DNA from: Desulfovirgula sp.
GTDB taxonomy: Bacteria; Bacillota; Desulfotomaculia; Desulfotomaculales; Nap2-2B
Direction: 5' to 3'
NCBI GenBank assembly: GCA_020725585.1
Contig: DYES01000091.1
Coordinates: forward strand, 1-38,025
DNA length: 38,025 nt
The notes below the pieces were generated by a model, which was given only the letters and a program-made list of their open reading frames with translations, did no database searches and was not told the DNA's origin. Position numbers and translations under genes: made by a program. Positions 8,469 to 15,891 of the stretch are shown here, in pieces. The stretch's first letter is position 1. Each line of letters starts with the position of its first letter.

Positions 8469-9251
8469 TTATTTTTTCTTTTCTTCGGCCAGAATCAACT
8501 CCGCGACTTTTTTGCCGGAAAGGAGCATTCCGCCAAAAATGGGCCCCATCCGGTGGCCCCCGCAGACGGCGTTGGCCGTCATCCCGGCAACGTAGAGGCC
8601 CGGGTACACCTCCCCCGTGTTTTCCAAAATGGCTTCTTCGCCGCGCTCGGCCCACATGGATTTTTCCCCCTCCAGGCTGCCGCTGGCGGTCCGGATAGCC
8701 GCCTTTAACTTGCGCACCACGATGCTGGTCACCTGGGCGTCGTGCCCCGTTGCGTCAATTACGTACCGGCTGCTTACAGCCAGGGGGTCCACATGCAGGT
8801 TGGCCATTTCCACGGCCTTCCAGTTCAAAACCAGGCCCGTGATCCTGCCCTCGCGCACCATCACATCCTCGGCGCAGATTAAATTAAAAATTTTAGCGCC
8901 GGAGCGCACCGCTCCTAAAATAAGGGCGGCCACCGCCTCCACCGAATGCGCCGTGTAATACCCCTCCTGGAAAACTTCGTAGCGAATCCCCAGATCGTCC
9001 AGGATCGGCCTTGCTTCTTCCTGCACGACAATCTGGTTGAACATCATGCCGCCGCCCCACATCCCGCCGCCGACGCTCAGCTTGCTTTCGAAAAGCACGG
9101 TGCGCAGACCCCCTCTGGCCAAATAACAGGCGGCGGTGAGGCCGGCTGGCCCTCCCCCCACAACGGCTACGTCGGACTCGAGCGCAGATAGCAAATCCTG
9201 TGTATAACGGGTGATTATCGCTCGAGAAACCACAATGTCGTCAATTTGCAC
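8469..9251 (-). CDS. thi4: Thiazole synthase, Thi4 family (sulfide-dependent type)
   Basis: Thi4 makes the adenylated thiazole carboxylate precursor of thiamine from NAD, glycine and a sulfur source. The 260-residue protein has an FAD/NAD-type Rossmann start, VAVVGGGPAGLTAACYLA, then FESKLSVGGGMWGGGMMFN and a C-terminal VAGMTANAVCGGHRMGPIFGGML, the Thi4 signature. The segment after DATGHD reads AQVTSIVVRKLK and has no Cys. Fungal and plant Thi4 use a Cys there as a one-shot sulfur donor, so this enzyme is expected to use free sulfide catalytically, as in methanogens and anaerobes. The GTG start has AAAGGAG 10 nt upstream. A TPP riboswitch and terminator lie in the leader, so thiamine should repress it. 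Confidence 0.94.
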   Translation of the reverse strand: MQIDDIVVSRAIITRYTQDLLSALESDVAVVGGGPAGLTAACYLARGGLRTVLFESKLSVGGGMWGGGMMFNQIVVQEEARPILDDLGIRYEVFQEGYYTAHSVEAVAALILGAVRSGAKIFNLICAEDVMVREGRITGLVLNWKAVEMANLHVDPLAVSSRYVIDATGHDAQVTSIVVRKLKAAIRTASGSLEGEKSMWAERGEEAILENTGEVYPGLYVAGMTANAVCGGHRMGPIFGGMLLSGKKVAELILAEEKKK

Positions 9252-9337
9252 CTTTAAACCGCTCCTTTCTGAAAATAAAGTGTTTAAACCCGCCCGCCAC
9301 CGGGTCTTTTTTTCGGCGTTTTAGGCCGGTGCCGGAC

Positions 9338-9375
9338 AAAAATTAAAAAGGTACACCCGTAAGAAGAAGTGTACC
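9338..9375 (-). terminator. Terminator of the TPP riboswitch expression platform
   Basis: On the minus strand GGTACAC, a 12-nt loop and GTGTACC (7 perfect base pairs) are followed by TTTTTAATTTTT. It lies just downstream of the TPP aptamer and about 90 nt before thi4, so ligand binding probably favours this hairpin and stops transcription. Confidence 0.85.
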
Positions 9376-9385
9376 CCAAAACATT

Positions 9386-9478
9386 TCTCCCTACGCGGGC
9401 ATTATCCCGATCAGGTTTCGCGGGTCAGGCGCTAGATTAGCCCTTTCTCAGCCCCTCACGCCAGGAGCTCCCCGTTGT
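9386..9478 (-). promoter_or_regulatory. TPP (thiamine pyrophosphate) riboswitch
   Basis: The minus strand contains all the conserved THI-box blocks in order: GGGG, a hairpin AGCTCCT/AGGGGCT, GGGGCTGAGA, then ACCTGATC, GGGATAATGCCCGCGTAGGGA. These are the pyrimidine- and pyrophosphate-sensing arms of the TPP aptamer. It is placed in the 5' leader of thi4 and followed by an intrinsic terminator, so control is likely by transcription termination when thiamine pyrophosphate is plentiful. The exact ends of P1 are uncertain. Confidence 0.95.
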
Positions 9479-9525
9479 CCACTTTTACATTTAGGCAATT
9501 CCACAAAACAATTGGAAATCCTTCT

Positions 9526-10887
9526 TTAAAAGGCTAATTTTTTGCGAAAAATTTTTTCTAAATGAAAGAGGCTGGAGCATTCGAACATCCGGGCGCTCTT
9601 CTGAAAAGCCGCTACCGCCGGCAGGCCGGACCATTCATCGGCAGGCACCGGGTTTAACCAGAGAACGTCCTTTACTTTCCCGGACAGATCAGCCAGCAGC
9701 CCGGCCGCCTGCACCCAGGAGACAGTTTTTGTATCGCTGAGGATAATAAAAGTGGCATCGGAATTAATTAGCTTTCTATAATTAAGCAAAAACGTCTGCA
9801 GGGAAGCATAAAAATTGGTGGTACGGCCCCACTGCCGGCTCTCGTTGATGACGGCGGCCATTGCTTCAGGAAAATCACGGCAGGATTCAAAATAAGGGGT
9901 AATTCTTTCCAGGTTCTCGGAAAAAATAAAACTTTCGATCTTTTGCGCCGCGCTGCTCAAACCGTAGATAAACTGGAGTACAAACCTGGCGTAACGGGCC
10001 ATGGAAGCGGAAACGTCGCAAATTAAAACAAGCCGGGGGCGCCTGGCGCGGCGGGCGTGATACCGCAGCTCCAGAAGCACTCCCCCGTGCCGGATGTTTT
10101 GCCGGATCGTGCGGCGGAGGTCGGTGGTTCCGGCGCGGCGGCTCCGCCGGTGGCGGCGGGACAACCGGAGCGCCAGGCGTGACGAGAGCAAGTGGATCAA
10201 AGCCGTCATGCGGGAAAGGTCCTCATCTTTTATATTTTGCAAATCAGCATAAAGCATTTGCTCTTTTGGATCGCGAAAGAAACATGCCTCGCCGGTCGGC
10301 GGCTGGTCCGGCGAGCGGACTTCCTCCTCCTCTTTTCTTCTTTTTAGCAAATAGTAACGCCAGTAATTTAAAGACGACTGAACCACCTGCGCGATTAACT
10401 CCCCCGGGTTATTTACCGGGTTCCCTTTCATCTGGGCAATAATTTTCTTGAGCCGTTTTTTTTCCAGGGCCGGCAGGCTGGCAAAAGTTTGAATGCTTTC
10501 CAGCGTTGGCTGATATTTGTCTGGTATATGGTTTTGCCACGGCAAAAGGAGCTGCTTCAGTTCCTGTTCGGCCGCCCTTAACTTTTGCTCCTCTTCTTTT
10601 TCCTGGCGCCGGTAAAAATCAAGGCGCCCCCGTTTCGTCTCCCCGGAAAGGAAAAACAACTCAAAAGCCCGTTCAAAGATTGCATAGTCTTGTGGGCTTT
10701 TGACCAAAAGAGCCCGCAACAATCCCTTGAACTGTCGCTGGTCAAGTAAATCCACATAGTTAAGTGCCTGCAACACGTCCGTCGTTTCCGCAATGCTCAC
10801 CCGCACGCCCAAATGGCGCAGGATATGCGCAAATTGAGCAATGGCCAAGGTCACCTCAACAGGATGAATATTTTGCCGCTCAGGCAT
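9526..10887 (-). CDS. VWA-domain protein, CoxE-like, paired with a MoxR ATPase
   Basis: This is a von Willebrand factor A protein of the CoxE/YeaP type, partner of MoxR AAA+ ATPases in metal-cofactor insertion or protein remodelling. About the last 170 residues form the VWA domain. The MIDAS metal motif is DVSAS near residue 291, with a conserved Thr (WGRTTN) and LSDTKT further on. The N-terminal half is helical and charged (RQEKEEEQKLRAAEQELKQ), with an Arg-rich RLSRRHRRSRR stretch. I start it at ATG 10887, which overlaps the moxR stop by 8 nt; longer in-frame starts run deep into moxR. No Cox/CO dehydrogenase gene is nearby, so the client is unknown. Length about 453 aa. Confidence 0.85.
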   Translation of the reverse strand: MPERQNIHPVEVTLAIAQFAHILRHLGVRVSIAETTDVLQALNYVDLLDQRQFKGLLRALLVKSPQDYAIFERAFELFFLSGETKRGRLDFYRRQEKEEEQKLRAAEQELKQLLLPWQNHIPDKYQPTLESIQTFASLPALEKKRLKKIIAQMKGNPVNNPGELIAQVVQSSLNYWRYYLLKRRKEEEEVRSPDQPPTGEACFFRDPKEQMLYADLQNIKDEDLSRMTALIHLLSSRLALRLSRRHRRSRRAGTTDLRRTIRQNIRHGGVLLELRYHARRARRPRLVLICDVSASMARYARFVLQFIYGLSSAAQKIESFIFSENLERITPYFESCRDFPEAMAAVINESRQWGRTTNFYASLQTFLLNYRKLINSDATFIILSDTKTVSWVQAAGLLADLSGKVKDVLWLNPVPADEWSGLPAVAAFQKSARMFECSSLFHLEKIFRKKLAF

Positions 10888-11833
10888 GCCGGTGCGCACA
10901 GGCAAGACAGTTTTCTCCTTTCTTGATGGCATTTGGAGCTGGCCCGCGCTCGCTCTTTTGAACATCCTTGAGGATATTGACAAGGCCTGCCTTATGCCGG
11001 AGAAAGTTCTGGTCTTCGCGGTTTTTGAGTAACAGGCTCAGCGTGCAATGCATGTTTTCTTCCGTTAAATTTTTCGCGTTTAAAGCCACCAGCGCCCTGG
11101 CCCAGTCCAGGGTTTCCGCGATGGAAGGCTGTTTTTTCAAATCCAGCTGGGAGCGCATGTAATTGACGGCCAGAGCAATTTCTCTGCTTAATTTTGCGCC
11201 CGTTTCCGGCACCTTGGCCTGCAAAATACGCACTTCTTTTTCCACGCTGGGGTAGTCCAGGTAAAGATAAACGCACCGTCGCTTTAAGCCGTCGGAGAGT
11301 TCACGTTCACCGTTGCTGGTCAGGACCACAATCGGTATGTGCCTGGCCGTTAGCGTGCCTAATTCCGGAATGGAAACCTGAAAGTCGGACAAAAGTTCAA
11401 ATAAAAAAGCCTCAAACGGTTCATCCACTTTATCGCACTCGTCGATGAGCAATACTACCCGGCGATCGGCACGAATGGCTTTTAAAAGGGGGCGCTCTAA
11501 TAAATAATCCGGGCCAAAGAGGTTTTTTTCGTCAATTTCCATGCCTCCCGCCTCTTTGAGAACCTGGATCTTAAGCAGCTGGCGCTGGTAATTCCATTCG
11601 TACAAGGCTTTATTTTCGTCCAGCCCCTCGTAGCACTGCAGCCGGATCAGTTCGGTTTGAAAAACCCTGCTTAATACCTTGCCCACTTCGGTTTTGCCGA
11701 CGCCCGGCGCCCCCTCCACTAAAAGAGGCTTGCCCAGCTTTAAGGCCAGGTAAATTGTTACCGCCTGTTCGTAATCGCAGATATACCCTTCCCGTTCCAG
11801 TGCTTTATGTAATTCCCCAATGGTAAAATCCAA
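10880..11833 (-). CDS. MoxR-family AAA+ ATPase
   Basis: MoxR ATPases act as chaperones that use ATP to activate or assemble client enzymes, typically with a VWA protein. The Walker A motif is GAPGVGKTE at residues 41-49. Walker B is VVLLIDECDKVD near residue 130. Sensor 1 is VLTSNGERELSDGLKRRCVYLYLDYP, a MoxR hallmark, and a lid domain follows. At 317 residues it has the usual family length. It overlaps the downstream VWA gene by 8 nt, which strongly suggests coupled translation and a joint complex. It is probably the first gene of a two-gene operon; the client is not identifiable here. Confidence 0.9.
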   Translation of the reverse strand: MDFTIGELHKALEREGYICDYEQAVTIYLALKLGKPLLVEGAPGVGKTEVGKVLSRVFQTELIRLQCYEGLDENKALYEWNYQRQLLKIQVLKEAGGMEIDEKNLFGPDYLLERPLLKAIRADRRVVLLIDECDKVDEPFEAFLFELLSDFQVSIPELGTLTARHIPIVVLTSNGERELSDGLKRRCVYLYLDYPSVEKEVRILQAKVPETGAKLSREIALAVNYMRSQLDLKKQPSIAETLDWARALVALNAKNLTEENMHCTLSLLLKNREDQNFLRHKAGLVNILKDVQKSERGPAPNAIKKGENCLACAHRHA

Positions 11834-11881
11834 CCTATTCTCCCTCCCCTCCTAACCGGCACGGCAAAAATACCTTACCTG

Positions 11882-12298
11882 CTAACTGCCTAACAAACGA
11901 CTGTGCTCTATTTTTATACAACGATCCATAATCACCTGCACGCCCTGGCTTTGAGCCAGGGAAGCGGCCTCTTCGTTGATTACGCCCAACTGCAGCCAGA
12001 TGGCCGCAGGCTTTTTCAAAAGCGCGTCCTTCACCACCCCGGGCACCTCTTCACTGCGCCGGAAAACGTTGACAATGTCCACCGGCTCTGGGATGGAAGC
12101 CAGGTCGGGGTAAGCTTTTTCGCCCAGCACCTCGCCGAGGCGGGGATTAACTGGAATGATCCGGTAGCCCTTTTCCTGCAAGTATCGGGCAACCCGGTAG
12201 CTGTCCCGCTCCGGCTTATCGGAGAGGCCCACCACGGCAATAGTTTTGCCCTTCGTCAATAATTCTTTCATCTTTTCGTCATCGGGATTCTGAAACAC
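11882..12298 (-). CDS. CoA-binding domain protein (YccU-like)
   Basis: This is a 138-residue Rossmann-fold protein of the stand-alone CoA-binding family. The nucleotide-binding loop is AVVGLSDKPERDSYRVARYL, followed by GYRIIPVNPRLGEVLGEKAYPDLASIPEPVDIVNVF and the late WLQLGVINEEAASLAQSQGVQVIMDRCIK, all characteristic. Structures in this family bind CoA, but the physiological role is unclear, and no ligase half is present. The GTG start has GGAGG nine nt upstream. It has its own promoter and is separated from moxR by about 50 nt on the same strand. Confidence 0.9.
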   Translation of the reverse strand: MFQNPDDEKMKELLTKGKTIAVVGLSDKPERDSYRVARYLQEKGYRIIPVNPRLGEVLGEKAYPDLASIPEPVDIVNVFRRSEEVPGVVKDALLKKPAAIWLQLGVINEEAASLAQSQGVQVIMDRCIKIEHSRLLGS

Positions 12299-12330
12299 CG
12301 GTTTTCACCTCCGCCTTTGCTTTTAAAGCC

Positions 12331-12360
12331 AATATACCATTGGGCTGCAATCCTCGACAA
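12331..12360 (-). promoter_or_regulatory. Promoter for the CoA-binding protein gene
   Basis: The minus strand has TTGTCG (12360-12355), an 18-nt spacer and TATATT (12336-12331). The expected start precedes a GGAGG SD and the GTG at 12298. Confidence 0.6.
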
Positions 12361-12375
12361 TCTGGTGCGGTCCGC

Positions 12376-13791
12376 TTATTTTGCGCGGGACAGCGCAGCC
12401 TCCAGCCCGGCCAGGTAAGCCTTTGGGTTGGCCGTTAACCTCGCTCCCGACCACAATCTTTTTAAATGCTCTAAAGAAACCTGTCCTTTCAAGATTCTTT
12501 TAATCATCCAACCGGTCGTTTGCCAGATGTGGTACGGGCGCAAATACGCCGAGCGGTACAGGCCGGCGAACTCCTTATAAAATTCTGCCAGGGAGAGCTT
12601 TGTGGGCAAAACGGCATGCAGTAAATCAAAAAATTCGTAATTTAAGGAGGTGATCCGCTCGCGCACGTTCTCAAAGAACACCGTTCCCGGCAGGGGGGTT
12701 AAAACGCTAAAATAAGGCTGGGCTATTTTCAGCCTTTTGATGTATTCCTTTAGCCGGGCAAACTCTCTTTTCGTAAATTCGGGATCGACAATAAAGGATG
12801 CATAAACGCCGATATTCAGCGAACGAAGGAAATTTAAAGCCTTTTCGTTGTTTTCCACAGTATTTTGCTTGTTTATCCTCTCCATGCCCTCCTGATCGAT
12901 TTTCTCAAAGCCGATAAAAACCTGGTCCAGGCCGACCTCCTTCCACTGCCTGATAATTTCCGGGTGCTTAATGATTGTATCGCTGCGCGCCTGGAAAATA
13001 TACCGGCGGGCCGGCAGGCGCCGGCGCCTGATCAAATTAGCAATCTGGCTGGCGCGGTCAATATGGGCTAGAAAATTATCGTCTGTAAAAAGAACGTCTC
13101 CTTCCGGGAGGCGGGCCAGCTCTTCCACTACCCGCTCCGCGCTCTGATAGCGAAACTTCTTCCGGTTAAACCGCCAGACGCTGCAAAAATTACAGCGGTG
13201 CGGGCACCCCCGGGACGTTTCCACGGTAATCACCGGCCGCCGAAAACCAAGGTAATAACGGCCCCTTAAATTTTCTGTGCGGGAACGATCCGGGAAGGGG
13301 ACGTGATCGAGCACGGGAACCAGCTCGCGCGCTCCGGTAAACAATTGGCCCTCCGGAAGGTTTAAAACTAAACCAGCCACCTTGGTCAGATCCCCTCCGC
13401 CTTCGAGGGCAGAAACCAACTCGGGGGTAGTCGTCTCTCCCTCGCCGATCACGACGGCGTCGATGGCCGGGTCGAAAAAGTCCGCATAGTTTAGTGAAGC
13501 GTGATGTCCGCCGGTAAAAATAAATACCTTTTTCAATGTCTGTTTAAGTACACGGGCGATCTCGATTACCGCGTAGGTGTCAACCGTAAAAGAACAACCG
13601 ATTCCCACTGCTTGCGGGGCAAACTCCTGGATCTCCGCCAGCGGCAGGGCGCCGTCCAGCAGGTCGACCAGTTTTACTTTGTGCTCCTTTAAAGACGCCG
13701 CAACAATCTCCAAACCCAGAGGCTCCGTGCAAATAACGTTTTTAAAGCCCAGCCCGTCCCTTGGCCGCGGTTGAATGAGTAACACCTTCAT
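12376..13791 (-). CDS. B12-binding-domain radical SAM protein
   Basis: This is a class B type radical SAM enzyme with an N-terminal cobalamin-binding-like domain, the group that includes BchE, HpnJ and HpnP. The first 140 residues (MKVLLIQPRPRDG, then AVGIGCSFTVDTYAVIEIA, GGHHASLNYADFF, GEGETTTPELV) fit the B12-binding fold, but the usual DxHxxG cobalamin loop is not evident. The [4Fe-4S]/SAM motif is CPHRCNFC at about Cys196, Cys200 and Cys203. The region after it carries VLFTDDNFLA, FIGFEKIDQEGM and a C-terminal DUF4070-like domain. ATG 13791 has GGAAGGAG eight nt upstream; an upstream in-frame start is less good. The substrate cannot be told from sequence. It stands alone between a nuclease and a CoA-binding gene. 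Confidence 0.88.
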   Translation of the reverse strand: MKVLLIQPRPRDGLGFKNVICTEPLGLEIVAASLKEHKVKLVDLLDGALPLAEIQEFAPQAVGIGCSFTVDTYAVIEIARVLKQTLKKVFIFTGGHHASLNYADFFDPAIDAVVIGEGETTTPELVSALEGGGDLTKVAGLVLNLPEGQLFTGARELVPVLDHVPFPDRSRTENLRGRYYLGFRRPVITVETSRGCPHRCNFCSVWRFNRKKFRYQSAERVVEELARLPEGDVLFTDDNFLAHIDRASQIANLIRRRRLPARRYIFQARSDTIIKHPEIIRQWKEVGLDQVFIGFEKIDQEGMERINKQNTVENNEKALNFLRSLNIGVYASFIVDPEFTKREFARLKEYIKRLKIAQPYFSVLTPLPGTVFFENVRERITSLNYEFFDLLHAVLPTKLSLAEFYKEFAGLYRSAYLRPYHIWQTTGWMIKRILKGQVSLEHLKRLWSGARLTANPKAYLAGLEAALSRAK

Positions 13792-13886
13792 CTTGATCAC
13801 TCCTTCCATAGGTTTTCCCCAAACTACTGAAAAAATATTCGCCGGCCCCTGGAAGAAAGAGCTTTCTTACATTTTTGCGGCACAAT

Positions 13887-14471
13887 TTACTTTTGCTTTC
13901 CTACGGAAATACCCCACAGACCTTTTTTCTTTTCCCGCGCTTCCCGCTGAAACTTGACAAAAAGCTCTGCGTACTTTAAGTTGGGCGGCACCGTGAACAC
14001 CTGCGCGTAGCCGTTTAAAAGAAGTTCAGCATTAAACATCTTGTCCCGGACTTCCTCCTCGCAACCGTCCTTGGGCCGGGTAAGCCAGATATAAGCCAAA
14101 AGCCTGCCGTACTTATCCCGCTCCTCTACATCCAGCTCCAGGTAAACGGTTTTTCCTTGCAGCCGTTTTCTGGTATAAGCAGATGCTTCCTCTCCGTACG
14201 GTTCCACTTCTCGTGTGCTTTCCGGGGCATCCAGCCCGATAAAACGGACCTTTTCCTCCCGTCCGTTTTTCAAGCGCACGTAAACCGTATCTCCGTCGAC
14301 AACCTTGGTGACTGAAGCCGGCAGCGTCTTTATTGGGGAAAGAGTCCCTGACGGGCTTGAAAGCCCCGGCTGCTCGCATTTAACTGCACATCCGTTAAAA
14401 TTGCTCAAGACGGCAGCAAGGAAAACGAAAAACACCAGACCGCTTACTTTTCGCCCGGCCTGCCGCTTCAT
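13887..14471 (-). CDS. Secreted thermonuclease (SNase-like)
   Basis: A Staphylococcus-nuclease-type enzyme cutting DNA and RNA with calcium. The N-terminus is basic, then has a hydrophobic stretch (GLVFFVFLAAVLSNFNG) ending in Cys, so it is exported and possibly a lipoprotein, though the lipobox is not canonical. The SNase domain begins VTKVVDGDTVYVRLKNG. Catalytic residues match the family: Arg76 and Glu84 in VRFIGLDAPE, and Arg123 in DKYGRLLAYIW. The C-terminal AREKKKGLWG is also typical. ATG 14471 is chosen; a TTG two codons earlier is possible, and GGAAGG could serve either. It is monocistronic behind its own promoter. Confidence 0.92.
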   Translation of the reverse strand: MKRQAGRKVSGLVFFVFLAAVLSNFNGCAVKCEQPGLSSPSGTLSPIKTLPASVTKVVDGDTVYVRLKNGREEKVRFIGLDAPESTREVEPYGEEASAYTRKRLQGKTVYLELDVEERDKYGRLLAYIWLTRPKDGCEEEVRDKMFNAELLLNGYAQVFTVPPNLKYAELFVKFQREAREKKKGLWGISVGKQK

Positions 14472-14584
14472 CTTCAACTCTGCCTTCCCAAGAAAAAACT
14501 ATTTAAACACAAGAACTCCTGGTAAAAAATTGCCGTTGCCTTAAACTAAAAAAGATATTCAAAACCAGACCTTTTTTAAATTTA

Positions 14585-14590
14585 ATTATA
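14585..14590 (-). promoter_or_regulatory. -10 element of a probable nuclease promoter
   Basis: The minus strand has a perfect TATAAT in an AT-rich stretch about 115 nt before the nuclease start; no good -35 is seen 16-18 nt upstream. This stretch of about 340 nt between the nuclease gene and ssrA otherwise holds only the ssrA terminator. Confidence 0.4.
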
Positions 14591-14703
14591 CAATATTTAC
14601 ATCCGGTTAAAAAGGAAATAATTCGAAAGAAATTTAAAAAAGTTCTCCTGGCCGGCACCTATCGCAATAACGAAGTATGTAACCCTCGGGAGGACCTGCG
14701 CCC

Positions 14704-14748
14704 ATTAAAAAATAAACACCTGGATACCTGACATGCAGATCATCCAGG
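14704..14748 (-). terminator. Intrinsic terminator after ssrA
   Basis: On the minus strand CCTGGAT pairs with ATCCAGG around a partly paired 16-nt loop, followed by TGTTTATTTTTT. It lies about 70 nt past the tmRNA 3' end. Confidence 0.75.
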
Positions 14749-14816
14749 AGTTTGCTAAAGGGTATTATTACCTTAATGAAATTGAAGTAATTTTCAAAAT
14801 AACTGTTGATTTTGAA

Positions 14817-15168
14817 TGGTGGAGGCGGGGGGAGTCGAACCCTCCGTCCGAAAGACAGACCACAGAAGCTTCTCCGAGCGCAGGCTGCGTTTTACTTTCG
14901 CCCTGCAGGCGCCCGCAGCCGGGCTCCCCCAGAGCTATCTCGATGGGTGTCCCACCGGACCTCCGAGAATTGGCCCGGCGGCTAGCCCGTTAAGGTGACA
15001 CCCTTACCTCACGCCACGGGCCGGCGTAAGGAGGATGGGCTGCTCAAATTATGCAGCCAGAGCGTATTCTTTGTTGGCAGTTATTGCCTTTCCACCGTTT
15101 TCCGGGCTGGTGGAACCCCGGCTCGCTTCTCCTGCCATCTTGTCCTCCGTCGAAACCATTTCGCCCCC
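14817..15168 (-). ncRNA. ssrA: Transfer-messenger RNA (tmRNA)
   Basis: tmRNA rescues stalled ribosomes together with SmpB. The 352-nt RNA starts GGGGGCG and ends CGCCTCCACCA, which pair as a 7-bp acceptor stem with encoded CCA. A T-arm-like GGTTCGACTCC and the conserved 5' segment GGTTTCGACGG are present. The tag reading frame (15078-15049) reads ANKEYALAA then TAA, a typical proteolysis tag ending ALAA; the resume codon is inferred as GCC after AATAACT. Promoter and terminator flank it. smpB lies about 230 nt upstream on the same strand. It is a one-piece tmRNA, not the permuted kind. Confidence 0.96.
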
Positions 15169-15208
15169 ACGAATGCCAGTTTATAACCTCTCTAAACCCT
15201 CTAATAAA

Positions 15209-15237
15209 AATATACCACATAGACAAAATAACGTCAA
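15209..15237 (-). promoter_or_regulatory. Promoter for ssrA
   Basis: The minus strand has TTGACG (15237-15232), a 17-nt spacer and TATATT (15214-15209), about 40 nt before the mature tmRNA 5' end. This is a strong sigma-A match and implies a short 5' precursor. Confidence 0.8.
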
Positions 15238-15316
15238 TTAGAGAAAACATTGAGGCCTTAAGCGCATTCACACACACTCAACATTATGGCTATAACCTTT
15301 GCTTTAGATCAGTGAA

Positions 15317-15370
15317 ACCTGGCGTTCATCCACAAGGAGCATTTTCAAGCGCGTTGGATGAACGCCGGGT
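15317..15370. repeat. Long inverted repeat between smpB and ssrA
   Basis: GGCGTTCATCCA (15321-15332) and TGGATGAACGCC (15355-15366) are perfect 12-nt inverted arms separated by 22 nt. Four flanking bases extend the stem to 16 bp as plus-strand RNA, with one U-G pair; the minus-strand RNA would have one mismatch there. No U-run follows on either strand, so it is not a standard terminator. It lies 31 nt past the smpB stop. Confidence 0.75.
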
Positions 15371-15400
15371 AGGGTTTGCTGAAATAAGGCAATAACCAGG

Positions 15401-15853
15401 TTAACGCCCCCGGGCAGCCCGCTCCATTTCCCTGCGGGCATCCCGCGCCGCGATGTCCTCGCGCTTGTCGTAAATCTTCTTGCCGCGGGCGAGCGCCAGC
15501 TCAACCTTGGCGCGCCCCCGCTCGTTAAAATATACCTTCAAAGGAATGAGGGCCAGGCCCTTTTCCCGCGTCCGGCCCAGCAGACGCAAAATTTCCCGCT
15601 TGTGCATTAAAAGCTTGCGCGTCCGCTTCGGATCGTGGTTAAAACGGTTGCCTTTTTCAAAAGGGCTGATATGCATGTTATATAAAAATAATTCTGCATT
15701 TTCAACACGCGCGTAACTGTCTTTCAAATTGGCCTGTCCGGCGCGCAAGGACTTAACCTCTGTTCCGGTAAGCGCAATGCCTGCTTCAAACGTTTCTAAA
15801 ATATGGTAATCATGCCGGGCCTTCCTGTTTACAGTAACAACCTTCTCTACCAT
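15401..15853 (-). CDS. smpB: SsrA-binding protein SmpB
   Basis: SmpB binds the tRNA-like part of tmRNA and takes it to stalled ribosomes. The protein shows the standard sequence from [31 protein letters not shown] through [32 protein letters not shown], then [25 protein letters not shown] and a basic C-tail ([23 protein letters not shown]). ATG 15853 is preferred; a TTG four codons earlier leaves no room for the GGAAGGG. About 150 residues is normal. It is followed by ssrA, the natural partner. Confidence 0.97.
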   Translation of the reverse strand: MVEKVVTVNRKARHDYHILETFEAGIALTGTEVKSLRAGQANLKDSYARVENAELFLYNMHISPFEKGNRFNHDPKRTRKLLMHKREILRLLGRTREKGLALIPLKVYFNERGRAKVELALARGKKIYDKREDIAARDARREMERAARGR

Positions 15854-15891
15854 AAAATGGTTCAACCCTTCCGAACCAAATTTCCTTGCGT

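Noticed and set aside
9293-9330. Second terminator-like hairpin in the thi4 leader
   Set aside because: Some GC-rich complementarity exists (CACCGG/CCGGTG), but no T-run follows in the thi4 direction; it may be part of an antiterminator, which I could not define.
14733-15186. Short plus-strand ORFs over ssrA
   Set aside because: They lie on the antisense of tmRNA, which is clearly identified by its ends and tag.
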